This document shows, piece by piece, positions 42,710 through 51,535 of a stretch of DNA of 64,000 bases. The position numbers and the translations under genes were made by a program. Origin of the DNA: JBOFBH01 sp051657715 (GTDB lineage Bacteria; Actinomycetota; Actinomycetes; Actinomycetales; Angustibacteraceae); NCBI GenBank assembly GCA_051657715.1, contig JBOFLF010000046.1, positions 16,947-80,946 of the forward strand, written 5' to 3'. The notes under the pieces were generated by a model. That model was not told where the DNA came from, searched no databases, and saw only the letters and a program-made list of their open reading frames with translations. Within the stretch, counting starts at the first letter, position 1, and each line of letters begins with the position of its first letter.

Positions 42710-43595
42710 CCCACCGAGCTGCGGACTCCAGGTCCGAGTGGACGAACGAGAACCCAAGCTCATCCAACCGAGCCGGCAGCAGCCGGCGGTCGGCAAGGAT
42801 GGTGTCGGCAAACTCGCCCAGAGCGGCGCGTAGCGCGAACCCCGGGACCGGCAAGATCGACGGACGCCGAGCGGCCGCGGCCAAGGCAGCCATGATGTCC
42901 TTCTGCGGTGCCGGTGCGGGAGAGGTCAGGTTGATCGGCCCGCCCAGGCCGCCCGCAGCGGCGTGCTCAACCACCAGAGTTGTCGCCGCGACGTGGTCAG
43001 GAAGAGTGATCCAGCTCCACCACTGCCGGCCCGACCCGAGCGGGCCGCCAAGCCCGATTCTGGTCAGTGGCCCGACCCGGCCCATCACCCCGCCACGGCG
43101 GGACAGGACGAGCGAGGTGCGCAGGTGGGCCGTCGTGATACCGGCGCTTTCGGCCGGCTCACTACTCGCTTCCCATGCACGGCACACGTCCGCGAGAAAG
43201 CCTTCACCGGCCGGGGACTGCTCCGTGACCGGCGCCGTGGACGGCCGGTAGTAGTCCTGCCCGGATGCGCACACCAGCGCCCGGGGAAGCGGTTCGAGGG
43301 TGCCGAGCGTGCGAGCCAGCAACACGGTGGAGTCAACTCGCGATCGGACGATCGCCTGCCGGTAGGCGGCCGTCCAGCGGTGATCGGCAACCCCGGCACC
43401 CGATAGGTGCACGGCTGCCTCGACGCCAGCCAACGCACTCGGGTCAAGCCGGCCCGCCGCCGGGTCCCAGAACACCTCACGGGCGCTGGTCGGCGTGCGT
43501 CGCACCAGGGTGACGACCTCGTGCCCACGTTCACGCAGATGCGGCACCAGCGCTGAGCCGATCAACCCGGACGCGCCTGAGACGACGATCCGCAT
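42696..43595 (-). CDS. TIGR01777-family NAD-dependent epimerase-like protein
   Basis: A 299-residue extended SDR protein like Rv2216. The Rossmann motif is MRIVVSGASGLIGSALVPHL; EAAVHLSGAGVADHRWT, ALVCASGQDYY and the C-terminal DUF1731 segment (PGFALRAALGEFADTILADRRLLPARLDELGF) are typical. Function unknown; some members are linked to cell division (SulA-like in cyanobacteria). ATG 43595 follows the dlaT stop by four bases, so it is the second gene of the dlaT operon. Confidence 0.9.
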   Translation of the reverse strand: MRIVVSGASGLIGSALVPHLRERGHEVVTLVRRTPTSAREVFWDPAAGRLDPSALAGVEAAVHLSGAGVADHRWTAAYRQAIVRSRVDSTVLLARTLGTLEPLPRALVCASGQDYYRPSTAPVTEQSPAGEGFLADVCRAWEASSEPAESAGITTAHLRTSLVLSRRGGVMGRVGPLTRIGLGGPLGSGRQWWSWITLPDHVAATTLVVEHAAAGGLGGPINLTSPAPAPQKDIMAALAAAARRPSILPVPGFALRAALGEFADTILADRRLLPARLDELGFSFVHSDLESAARWVMSR

Positions 43596-43599
43596 GGCT

Positions 43600-45585
43600 T
43601 CACACCCCCAAGTCGGCCTCGAAGGCTCCCTCTTCCAGTCGTTCCTTGACTGTGGTAAGGAATCGAGCTGCGTCCGCACCGTCGACGATCCGGTGGTCGT
43701 AGCTGAGAGCCAGGTACACCATGGACCGGATGGCGATCGTCTCGCCGCCGTCCGCGTCGGTGACCACCACTGGGCGCTTGACCACTGACCCGGTCCCGAG
43801 GATCGCGACCTGAGGCTGATTGATGATCGGGGTGTCGAACAGCGCCCCTCGGCTCCCAGTGTTGGTCAGCGTGAAGGTGCCGCCACCCAGCTCGTCCGGC
43901 CCGATCGAGCTGGCACGTGTGCGCTCTGCCAGATCCGAGATCTTGCGGGCGATGCCGGCGATGTTGAGGTCCCCAGCTTCTCGGATGACCGGGACGATCA
44001 AGCCCTTGTCGGTGTCCACCGCGATACCGAGATTCTCCTGGGCGTGGTACGTCACCTCGTCGTTGTCGATGCTCGCGTTGAGCACCGGATGAACCTTGAG
44101 CGCTTCGACCGCGGCCTGCGCGAAGAACGGGAGGAAGGACAGCTTGACGCCTTCGCGGGCCTGGAAGTCGTTGCGAGCCCGAGCCCGCAGGCGAGCGATC
44201 TTGGTGACGTCCACCTCGACGACGGTGGTCAGTTGGGCGGCCGTCTGGAGCGACTCCACCATGCGCTGGGCGATCAGCCGACGCAGTCGCCCCATCTTCT
44301 CGGTCGTCCCGCGCTTGGCCGAGACCGCACTGATCGTCGCGCGTCCGGAGGGGCCGACCGGCCCCACGCCGCCTGGCCCGCCGAAGGCGGTGGCCGGTGC
44401 GGGTGACGAGGTCTCAGCAGCCCGCCGGCTCGCCTCGACCTTGTCCAGGATGTCCTGCTTACGCACCCGGCCACCTACTCCGGTGCCGCTGACGGCTGTG
44501 AGGTCCACGCCCAAATCCGTGGCCAGTTTGCGCACCAGCGGGGTGACATACACACCTGGGTCGGGGCCCCTGCTCGGTGCGTCGGTGCCGCTGACGGGAG
44601 GTGGGGCAGTGCCAGTCGACTCGGTCGGGCGTCCCTCGGGCAGGACCGCGGACGCTGACAGAGGGCGAGGTGTGCCGGTCGACCAGTCAGGCGCACCGGC
44701 GTCGGTCATCCCCCCGGGCTGGGGTGCGTGGGGCGAAGACGCGGCGGCTGAAGACGGTCGCCGGTCGCTGGGTGCCGGGTCGAGCCTGCGCTCAACGGGC
44801 GGGGCGGTGCCGGCGCTGCCGCCTTCGACATCGCGGACCCCCGCCAGGTCGGCGGTGCCAGCCCCGTGAGCCTCCGCAAGGGTGGCGCTATCGGCACCGC
44901 CCACCTCGGCGAGGTCGGCGCCCACCGGGACGGTCTCGTCCTCACGCACCAGTACCCGCCGCACCGTTCCCGCGACCGGGGACGGCACCTCGGTGTCCAC
45001 CTTGTCGGTGGACACCTCCAGCAACGGCTCGTCCACCTCCACCTGGTCGCCGACCTGCTTGAGCCAGCGGGTCACGGTGCCCTCGGTCACGGACTCGCCC
45101 AGGGCCGGCATCCGCACGATCGTGGCCACCGCCTCCACGGCTGCGGACGTCCCGATGGTGCTCGATCGGTCGAGCGGTGTGGCATCTGCCTGCCCGAACG
45201 TCGGTGAACTGCCCGCGGGCGAACTGGCTGACTGTGGCCAGCCGGGGCGCTCCGGCTCGATCGGTGGGCGCGATGTCTCGACTAGCGGCGACAACTGCTC
45301 GGCGGTGTCGCCACCGATCGAACCACCGGTCATAGCCTCACCGGCTACCGCGTCACCGACGACGGCCAGATCCGCCCCGACCGGCACCGTCTCGTCCTCA
45401 CCGACCAAGACCTCACGAAGAGTGCCGGCCACCGGGGACGGCACCTCGGTGTCCACCTTGTCGGTGGACACCTCCAGCAACGGCTCGTCCACCTCCACCT
45501 GGTCGCCAACCTGCTTGAGCCAGCGGGTCACGGTGCCCTCGGTCACGGACTCGCCCAGGGCCGGCATCTTCACCCGTTCGGACAT
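43600..45585 (-). CDS. dlaT: Dihydrolipoamide acyltransferase (E2) with two lipoyl domains
   Basis: A 661-residue E2. Two lipoyl domains (residues about 5-75 and 160-230) each have TDKVDTEVPSP with the lipoylated Lys (Lys43 in the first), separated by Pro/Ala/Ser-rich linkers. A peripheral-subunit-binding domain (YVTPLVRKLATDLGVDLTAV) and a catalytic domain (YDHRIVDGADAARFL, His/Asp) follow. It is the E2 of the pyruvate and/or 2-oxoglutarate dehydrogenase complex (named sucB or dlaT). It needs LipA/LipB for lipoylation and LpdA, encoded just upstream, for reoxidation. GGAG precedes ATG 45585. Confidence 0.94.
   Translation of the reverse strand: MSERVKMPALGESVTEGTVTRWLKQVGDQVEVDEPLLEVSTDKVDTEVPSPVAGTLREVLVGEDETVPVGADLAVVGDAVAGEAMTGGSIGGDTAEQLSPLVETSRPPIEPERPGWPQSASSPAGSSPTFGQADATPLDRSSTIGTSAAVEAVATIVRMPALGESVTEGTVTRWLKQVGDQVEVDEPLLEVSTDKVDTEVPSPVAGTVRRVLVREDETVPVGADLAEVGGADSATLAEAHGAGTADLAGVRDVEGGSAGTAPPVERRLDPAPSDRRPSSAAASSPHAPQPGGMTDAGAPDWSTGTPRPLSASAVLPEGRPTESTGTAPPPVSGTDAPSRGPDPGVYVTPLVRKLATDLGVDLTAVSGTGVGGRVRKQDILDKVEASRRAAETSSPAPATAFGGPGGVGPVGPSGRATISAVSAKRGTTEKMGRLRRLIAQRMVESLQTAAQLTTVVEVDVTKIARLRARARNDFQAREGVKLSFLPFFAQAAVEALKVHPVLNASIDNDEVTYHAQENLGIAVDTDKGLIVPVIREAGDLNIAGIARKISDLAERTRASSIGPDELGGGTFTLTNTGSRGALFDTPIINQPQVAILGTGSVVKRPVVVTDADGGETIAIRSMVYLALSYDHRIVDGADAARFLTTVKERLEEGAFEADLGV
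44976..45567 (-). repeat. Near-identical lipoyl-domain coding repeats in dlaT
   Basis: About 135 bp at 44976-45110 and 45431-45567 are almost identical at the DNA level, including third codon positions; they encode the N-terminal halves of the two lipoyl domains. The segment between them encodes the diverged linker and the remainder of the first domain. Confidence 0.85.
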
Positions 45586-45669
45586 GGGGGCGGTTCTCCT
45601 TCAGTAGCGGACTCGCAGTGGCGGGACTCGGCCACCAGGGCCGGGTGCCGCCCGGCTGGACTGATCGGC

Positions 45670-47070
45670 TCAGGCGTGGACGTGCAGCGGCTTGCCGGCG
45701 AGCGCCAGGTGTGCCTCGCCGAGAGACTCGTTCTGGGTGGGGTGAGCGTGCAGCAACGCGGCGACCTCCTCGGGCAGTGCTTCCCAGTTGACGATCAAGG
45801 ACGCCTCGCCGACCTGCTCGCCCATCCGAGCTCCGACCGCCACGAAGCCGACGACCGGGCCATTGGTCCGGCGGATCACCTTCACGAAGCCGGTGGTGCC
45901 GAGGATCTGGCTCTTGCCGTTCCCGCCGAGGTTGTACTCGTACGCCTCGACCTGGTCGGCGCCGTACAGCTCCCGTGCCTGTACCTCGGTGAGGCCGACC
46001 GAGGCGATCTCCGGGTCGCAGTAGGTGACCCGGGGAATGCCCGAGTCGACCACTGGAACCGGACGCAGCCCGGCGATGTCCTCGGCGACGAAGATGCCGT
46101 GCGCGAAGCCGCGATGAGCCAGCTGCAGGCCTGGCACCAGGTCACCGACGGCGTAGACGCCGTCGATCCCGGTCCGCAGTCGTTCGTCGGTCGGCACGAA
46201 GCCCCGATCCACGGTGATGCCGGCGTCCTCGTAACCGAGCCCCGCCGACGACGGGCCACGGCCGACCGCGACCAGCAGCAGCTCGGCATCGAGGGTCTCG
46301 CCGCCCTCCACCATGACCTGGACGCCGGACTCGTGCTGGGTGACTCCGCTGAACCGGGCGTTCGTCCGGACCGTGATCCGCCGACGCCGGAAGGCGCGCT
46401 CCAGCGCCTTCGAGGCCGACTCGTCTTCGGCGGCCACCAAGCGCGGCAGAGCCTCCACCACGGTGACCTCGGCGCCGAACGAGCGCCAGACGCTGGCGAA
46501 CTCAACCCCGATGACACCGCCCCCGAGCACCACGACGCTGCCCGGGACGTGGTCCAGGGCAAGTGCCTGGTCACTGGTGAGAACCCGACCACCGACCTCC
46601 AGACCAGGAAGCGTGCGGGCGTACGAACCCGTCGCCAGGACGATGTGCCGACCTTGGACCCTCAGGTCGCCGCTGTCCGCGGTGGCGACCTGAACGGTGT
46701 CCCGGGCGACCAGCCGGCCCTCACCCTCGACAAGGGTGATCTTGTGTGCGGCGGCCAAGCCCTGGAGCCCCTTGTACAGGCGCCCCACGACGCCGTCCTT
46801 GTAGGAATTGACCTGGGGCATGTCGATGCCGTCGAAGGTGGTCCGGACGCCGTACCGGACGCCGTCCCGGGCCGAGTCGGCGACCTCGGCCGCGTGCAGC
46901 AACGCCTTGGTGGGGATGCAGCCACGATGCAGGCAGGTGCCACCGAGCTTGTCTTTTTCCACCAGAGCCACGGACAACCCGAGCTCCGCTGCTCGGAACG
47001 CGCAGGCGTACCCTCCGCTGCCTGCGCCGAGGATCACGACGTCGAAAAGCTCGCCGGTGCTGTCGGTCAC
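45670..47070 (-). CDS. lpdA: Dihydrolipoamide dehydrogenase (E3)
   Basis: A 466-residue flavoprotein disulfide reductase. It has the FAD motif FDVVILGAGSGGYACAFRAAE, the redox disulfide GGTCLHRGCIPTKALL, the NAD motif VVVLGGGVIGVEFASVWRS, and the C-terminal HAHPTQNESLGEA with the catalytic His-Glu pair. It reoxidises lipoyl groups of 2-oxoacid dehydrogenases and of the glycine cleavage system. GTG 47070 was chosen because the family begins at FDVVILGAG. It is about 85 bp upstream of dlaT, probably the same operon. Confidence 0.95.
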   Translation of the reverse strand: MTDSTGELFDVVILGAGSGGYACAFRAAELGLSVALVEKDKLGGTCLHRGCIPTKALLHAAEVADSARDGVRYGVRTTFDGIDMPQVNSYKDGVVGRLYKGLQGLAAAHKITLVEGEGRLVARDTVQVATADSGDLRVQGRHIVLATGSYARTLPGLEVGGRVLTSDQALALDHVPGSVVVLGGGVIGVEFASVWRSFGAEVTVVEALPRLVAAEDESASKALERAFRRRRITVRTNARFSGVTQHESGVQVMVEGGETLDAELLLVAVGRGPSSAGLGYEDAGITVDRGFVPTDERLRTGIDGVYAVGDLVPGLQLAHRGFAHGIFVAEDIAGLRPVPVVDSGIPRVTYCDPEIASVGLTEVQARELYGADQVEAYEYNLGGNGKSQILGTTGFVKVIRRTNGPVVGFVAVGARMGEQVGEASLIVNWEALPEEVAALLHAHPTQNESLGEAHLALAGKPLHVHA

Positions 47071-47410
47071 CCGGTACCCCTTGTCCGCTGCGTGTCTGCT
47101 GTCTGTTGCGCGTGACTGTGGTTGATGTGCATCTCCGAGGTGGTGCTGCACATGCTGGCCACGCTGTCGTCCGCCGCAAGGCCGGGACGTGCGCCGGTGA
47201 ACCGGTGGCAGTCGCCATCCTGTCACCCCGGTAGCGGGAACCCCAATCAGCCCCTAGCCACCCGCGGCGACCCTCTCACCACGAAGCGTATGTGGCATGC
47301 GCTGGCCCCCACGGCCGGATCGGCTCGTAGCGAACCCGAGTCAGGCTGCGACCGCACCGACTAGTGAAGGTGGCGCCGCCGACGAGGGCGCCGTCTGCGA
47401 AGATTCCGTT
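47071..47410. other. Intergenic region between lpdA and a divergent gene
   Basis: About 340 bp with no gene I can support. It must hold the promoters of lpdA (minus) and of the hypothetical gene at 47411 (plus). No riboswitch, tRNA, clear palindrome or consensus -35/-10 pair is evident. Confidence 0.5.
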
Positions 47411-47770
47411 GTGGTGTGGTTCAGGCGGCGACGGGCACGAGGTGGCGCGGGCGGAGCGGCCAGCCCGCCGTCCAAAGCCGACGTCCAGGCCGCTCGGGCG
47501 CACCTGCAGGAGTTCGTGCGCACCCGAGCCGGCGTCGAGATGTACGTAGAGCCACGCACCCCGGTCACACCGACCACCATCGTGTTGATCGCGACGTCGG
47601 GGGAGTGGACCCGGCGCCGCGTCAGCGGACCCGAGGCGGCAGGCCAGCTCGCGCGGGATCTCGGCGTCCCGGTCTACGACGTCCAGCAGACCGGATACCC
47701 GGCACGGATGCGTGCTTGGACGTCACAGCAACGCAAGGCCGGTCGGGAAGGGGATCGACCGTCTCGGTGA
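47411..47770 (+). CDS. Conserved-looking hypothetical protein
   Basis: A 119-residue protein: a basic start (WFRRRRARGGAGG), then a compact alpha/beta region (AARAHLQEFVRTRAGVEMYVEPRTPVTPTTIVLIATSGEWTRRRV, GPEAAGQLARDLGVPVYDVQQTGYPARMRAW). I do not recognise the function, but the pattern looks like a real small domain. GTG 47411 or GTG 47414 is the start. It lies between lpdA (divergent) and pepA (convergent). Confidence 0.65.
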   Translation: MVWFRRRRARGGAGGAASPPSKADVQAARAHLQEFVRTRAGVEMYVEPRTPVTPTTIVLIATSGEWTRRRVSGPEAAGQLARDLGVPVYDVQQTGYPARMRAWTSQQRKAGREGDRPSR

Positions 47771-47812
47771 CGAGCCAGGTAGCCGACATGAGGCTTCGGT
47801 CGCGGTTCTCAC

Positions 47813-49369
47813 TCATCGCGCCGCCGCGACGTCCTCGGCCAGCGCCATCAAGGTGCGCAGCCCGTGGCCGGTGCCGCCCTTCGGTGTGTAGCCCCAGGGC
47901 TCGTGGTCGTTGTAGGCCGGCCCGGCGATGTCCAGGTGTGCCCACGGGATCGGGCCGCGGCCGTCGGCCCGATCCGGCACGAACTCTCGGAGGAACAGCC
48001 CAGCCACCAGCATCCCGCCCATCCGCTCGCCCATGTTGGCGATGTCCGCGACCGGTGAGTCCAGACTGGCGCGCAGCTCGGTGGGCAGCGGCATCGGCCA
48101 CATCGACTCGCCCGCCTGCCCGGCCAGCCGCACGATGCGGTCGCGCAAGGACTCGTGGCCTTGCGGCGACCGGTCGTTGCCCATCACCGCGTCGTTGCCC
48201 ATCACGGCGCTGTAGCGGTGGCCGAGCGCGATCACCTGGCTGCCGGTGAGCGTGGCGATGTCCACGATGGCGTCCGGCTGCTCCGCTCCGGCGGCGACGA
48301 TCGCGTCCGCCAGCACCAGGCGGCCTTCGGCGTCGGTGTTGAGCACCTCGACGGTCCGCCCGCCGTAGGTGGTCAACACGTCGGAGGGGCGTTGCGCGGT
48401 GCCCGATGGCATGTTCTCGGCCAACGGGACCCACCCGGTGACCTGGATCGGGACCCGCAGCCGCGCCAGTGCCAGCACCGCGCCGACCACGGCCGCGCCA
48501 CCGGCCATGTCCGACTTCATGATTTCCATGCCCGCTGGCTGTTTGAGCGACAGGCCGCCGCTGTCGAAGGTGATGCCCTTGCCGACCAGCGCCAGGTGGC
48601 TGCGGGCGCCGCGGGGGTGGTAGCTCATTCGCAGCAGGCGCGGCGGCCGGCTGGACCCGCGCCCGACCGCCAGGATCCCGCCGTAGCCGTCCCGGGACAG
48701 CGCCTTCTCGTCCCAGGTGGTCACGGTGATCGGAAGCGAGGTGGCCGCCGCGGTCGCGGCGTCGACGAACCCGGCCGGGGGTAGATCACCCGGTGCCACG
48801 TTGACCAGGTCCCGGACCAGGGTCAGCGAGGTGGCGAGGTGGCCGGCGCGGGTAACAGCGGCCCGGGCGTCCCGATCGTCGGCCAGCGAGGTGATGACGG
48901 TGACCGTGTGCAGCGGAGCCTTGGTGGTCTCGGCGGTGCGTGCCAGGTGTCGGGTGAAGCTGTAGGCACCGAAGGCCGCGCCCTCGGCGACGGCCGCCAC
49001 GTCCGCGACGCTGTCGGCAGGCAGCAGGAACGCCGCGGACTCCAGGCCGGCCAACGACCGGGTAGCGGCGCCGGCCGCCCGGCGTAGCGTCTCGGCGTCC
49101 GGGCGGCGGCGCCCGGTGAGAGGTCCTACGCCGGTGAGCGTGATGCTCCGAGCACGTATCCCGGCACCGGGGGGCAGCCGCACCACCTCATCCGCCGCCC
49201 CGGTCACCCCCACGGTGGCCAAGACCTCGGCCAATGCCGTCCGGCCCGCTCGTGGCAGGCGGCCGGCGGACACCAGGGTTGGCCGGCCGTCCTGGGTGGC
49301 GACCGCCACCACCAGGGTGTCGACCGCGAGCGAGGCCGGGTCGGCGTCGACAATTTTGACAATGGCCAC
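47813..49369 (-). CDS. pepA: Leucyl aminopeptidase (M17)
   Basis: A 518-residue cytosol aminopeptidase. The two-metal site residues are in LVGKGITFDSGG (Lys, Asp), MKSDMAGGAAV (Asp) and VEVLNTDAEGRLVLADAI (Asp, Glu), the signature of family M17. It releases N-terminal residues from peptides in the cytoplasm. GTG 49369 has GGAAGGA upstream. Divergent from gcvT across 140 bp that contain three copies of CGGTGCCAGG-like sequence. Confidence 0.95.
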   Translation of the reverse strand: MAIVKIVDADPASLAVDTLVVAVATQDGRPTLVSAGRLPRAGRTALAEVLATVGVTGAADEVVRLPPGAGIRARSITLTGVGPLTGRRRPDAETLRRAAGAATRSLAGLESAAFLLPADSVADVAAVAEGAAFGAYSFTRHLARTAETTKAPLHTVTVITSLADDRDARAAVTRAGHLATSLTLVRDLVNVAPGDLPPAGFVDAATAAATSLPITVTTWDEKALSRDGYGGILAVGRGSSRPPRLLRMSYHPRGARSHLALVGKGITFDSGGLSLKQPAGMEIMKSDMAGGAAVVGAVLALARLRVPIQVTGWVPLAENMPSGTAQRPSDVLTTYGGRTVEVLNTDAEGRLVLADAIVAAGAEQPDAIVDIATLTGSQVIALGHRYSAVMGNDAVMGNDRSPQGHESLRDRIVRLAGQAGESMWPMPLPTELRASLDSPVADIANMGERMGGMLVAGLFLREFVPDRADGRGPIPWAHLDIAGPAYNDHEPWGYTPKGGTGHGLRTLMALAEDVAAAR

Positions 49370-49509
49370 GGGTGTCCTTCCGGGTGCCGAGCGTGAGGTT
49401 CTGACGATGCTAGAGGCCGGGTGCCACCGGACCGCTCGGTGCCAGGCGGACCGGCGCCAGGCCCACTCGGTGCCAGGTCGGGCGTAGGGCCGGACGGTAG
49501 GTTTTGGTC

Positions 49510-50667
49510 ATGGCCGAACCAAGGATTCCAGCTGATCCCCCTGCGTCGGCGTCAGACCAGCCAGACGCGGGCCTTGCCCCGCGTCGGTCCCCGCTAGACG
49601 ACCGGCACCGGGCGGCTGAGGCTCGTTTCGCCGAGTTCGGTGGCTGGTCCATGCCGCTGGAGTACCTCGGAGGCGGGGTGGTCGCTGAGCACACCGCCGT
49701 CCGCGAGCAGGTCGGGCTCTTCGACGTCAGCCACCTCGGCAAGGTGCGAGTGCGTGGTCCGGGTGCAGTGTCGTTCGTGAACTCCTGCCTCACCGCGGAC
49801 CTGTCCCGGATCGAGCCCGGACGAGCGCAGTACACCTTGTGCTGCAACGAATCCGGGGGAGTCGTGGACGACATGATCGCCTACCTACGCTCGGATCACG
49901 AGCTGCTGCTGGTGCCGAACGCCGCGAACACGGCTGAGGTGGCGCACCAGCTCGCCGCGGTCGCCCCTGAGGGGATCGCGGTGACCGACGAGCACACCAC
50001 GTACGGTGTGTTGGCCGTCCAAGGACCCGGTGCAGGCGAGGTCGTGGCGGATCTCGGGTTGCCGGCGGGCCACGGTTACCTGAGCTTCGTGGACGCCACC
50101 TGGCGGGGCGCGCCGGTGGTGGTCTGCCGCAGCGGGTACACCGGTGAGCTGGGTTATGAGCTGCTGCCGACCTGGCAGGGCACGGCTGCGCTGTGGGACG
50201 CGTTGGTGCCGGCCGTCGAAGCCCGGGGCGGTCGGCGGGCCGGTTTGGGTGCCCGGGACACCTTGCGTACCGAGATGGGGTACCCACTGCACGGGCAGGA
50301 GTTGTCCGCCGACATCACCCCGGTGCAGGCGCGGGCCGGCTGGGCGGTGGGCTGGGGCAAGCCGGCTTTCTGGGGTCGCGAGGCGCTGCTGGCCGAGAAG
50401 ACGGCCGGTCCACGTCGTCGGCTGCACGGGCTGCGGGCACTCGACCGAGGCGTCCCACGGGCCGGCCTCGTGGTGCGGGACGCCGCGGGCGAGGTGGGCG
50501 TCACGACATCCGGGACGTTCTCGCCGACCCTGAAACAGGGCATCGCCCTCGCCTTGCTGGACGCCCGGACCGCCGAGGGCGACGTGGTGGTGGTGGACGT
50601 GCGCGGACGCGACCTGTCGTGCCAGGTCGTGCGTCCGCCGTTCGTGCCGGCTCGAACCGGCGGTTGA
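49510..50667 (+). CDS. gcvT: Aminomethyltransferase (glycine cleavage T protein)
   Basis: A 385-residue T protein: RHRAAEARFAEFGGWSMPLEY, FDVSHLGKVRVRGP (the tetrahydrofolate-site Asp region), GYTGELGYELL, and RAGLGARDTLRTEMGYPLHGQEL. It transfers the methylene group from the aminomethyl-lipoyl H protein to tetrahydrofolate. ATG 49510 is the start. gcvH and gcvP are not in the window. It converges on cobS with a gap of 40 bp. Confidence 0.94.
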   Translation: MAEPRIPADPPASASDQPDAGLAPRRSPLDDRHRAAEARFAEFGGWSMPLEYLGGGVVAEHTAVREQVGLFDVSHLGKVRVRGPGAVSFVNSCLTADLSRIEPGRAQYTLCCNESGGVVDDMIAYLRSDHELLLVPNAANTAEVAHQLAAVAPEGIAVTDEHTTYGVLAVQGPGAGEVVADLGLPAGHGYLSFVDATWRGAPVVVCRSGYTGELGYELLPTWQGTAALWDALVPAVEARGGRRAGLGARDTLRTEMGYPLHGQELSADITPVQARAGWAVGWGKPAFWGREALLAEKTAGPRRRLHGLRALDRGVPRAGLVVRDAAGEVGVTTSGTFSPTLKQGIALALLDARTAEGDVVVVDVRGRDLSCQVVRPPFVPARTGG

Positions 50668-50707
50668 CGCCCGACGTCGACCGGTGTGGGGCGAGGCCGG
50701 GGTCCCG

Positions 50708-51535
50708 CTAGGCCAGGACGGCGAGGACGGCGAGCGCGGCGGTCGCCGCGAGCTCGACCGCGGCGCCCAAGACGTCGCCGGTGACCCCGCCCAGCCGCCT
50801 GACACAGCGGGCGACCAGAACGACCGCCGCGCAACCGGCCGCCAGCACCGCGAGCGGGCCGATCCACCAGGACGAGCCGGGCTGATCCGCCAGGACGAGC
50901 GCGGCAACGAGAGCCGCGGTCCCCATCACCGTGACCAGCCCCAGACCGGCCGCAGGCCTAGGGACCGAGCCGGCTACCGCGGACCCGAGCCCGTCGAGAC
51001 GGGCGGCGGGGACGCCGACGGAGCAGGTGATCACCAGGACGCCGCGAGACACCACCACGGCCAGGCCCGCGAGCACCGCTCCGGCCCCGCCGTGCTCGGC
51101 GAGCAGCGCGGACGTTGCGGCGGCCTGGGCGAGCAGCACCAGGACCACGGTTGTGGTGCCGGCCGGTCCGACGTCACCAGAGCGCATCACCGCGAGCGCG
51201 CGTTGCCGGTCGTAGCTGCTGGCCAGGCCGTCCGCGGTGTCCGCCAGGCCGTCCAGATGCAGCCCTCTGCTCAGCCACGCCGCGGCGCCCAGCCCACCGG
51301 CAGCGGTGAGCAGCGGTGGCGCGCCCCACCAGCAGCCGAGCCAGCCGAGGACCGCCAAGGCCGTCCCCGGCACCACCGCGGCCACCGGAGCCAGCAGCAT
51401 CGCGGCGGCAGCCGAGGCCCGGTCCACCCGGGACGGCGCCGGCACCGGCACCACGGTCAACGTGCCGAAGGTCAGTCGGACGCCGTCGCGCAGCCAGCCC
51501 GGCCGAACCCGCGGCAGCGAGCCCCGCGGCGTCAC
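50708..51535 (-). CDS. cobS: Adenosylcobinamide-GDP ribazoletransferase
   Basis: A 275-residue integral membrane enzyme that joins adenosylcobinamide-GDP to alpha-ribazole(-phosphate), the last assembly step of B12. Motifs LTFGTLTVVPVP, LHLDGLADTADGLASS (metal-binding Asp pair) and MRSGDVGPAGT are diagnostic. The GTG start overlaps the cobT stop (51532-51535). It is the last gene of the riboswitch-led operon. Confidence 0.95.
   Translation of the reverse strand: MTPRGSLPRVRPGWLRDGVRLTFGTLTVVPVPAPSRVDRASAAAAMLLAPVAAVVPGTALAVLGWLGCWWGAPPLLTAAGGLGAAAWLSRGLHLDGLADTADGLASSYDRQRALAVMRSGDVGPAGTTTVVLVLLAQAAATSALLAEHGGAGAVLAGLAVVVSRGVLVITCSVGVPAARLDGLGSAVAGSVPRPAAGLGLVTVMGTAALVAALVLADQPGSSWWIGPLAVLAAGCAAVVLVARCVRRLGGVTGDVLGAAVELAATAALAVLAVLA

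Noticed and set aside
45676..47115. 479-codon plus-strand frame opposite lpdA
   Set aside because: Shadow frame; LpdA motifs including the redox disulfide are on the minus strand.
49370..49509. Glycine riboswitch before gcvT
   Set aside because: The 140 bp hold short CGGTGCCAGG-like direct repeats but none of the conserved glycine-aptamer blocks.
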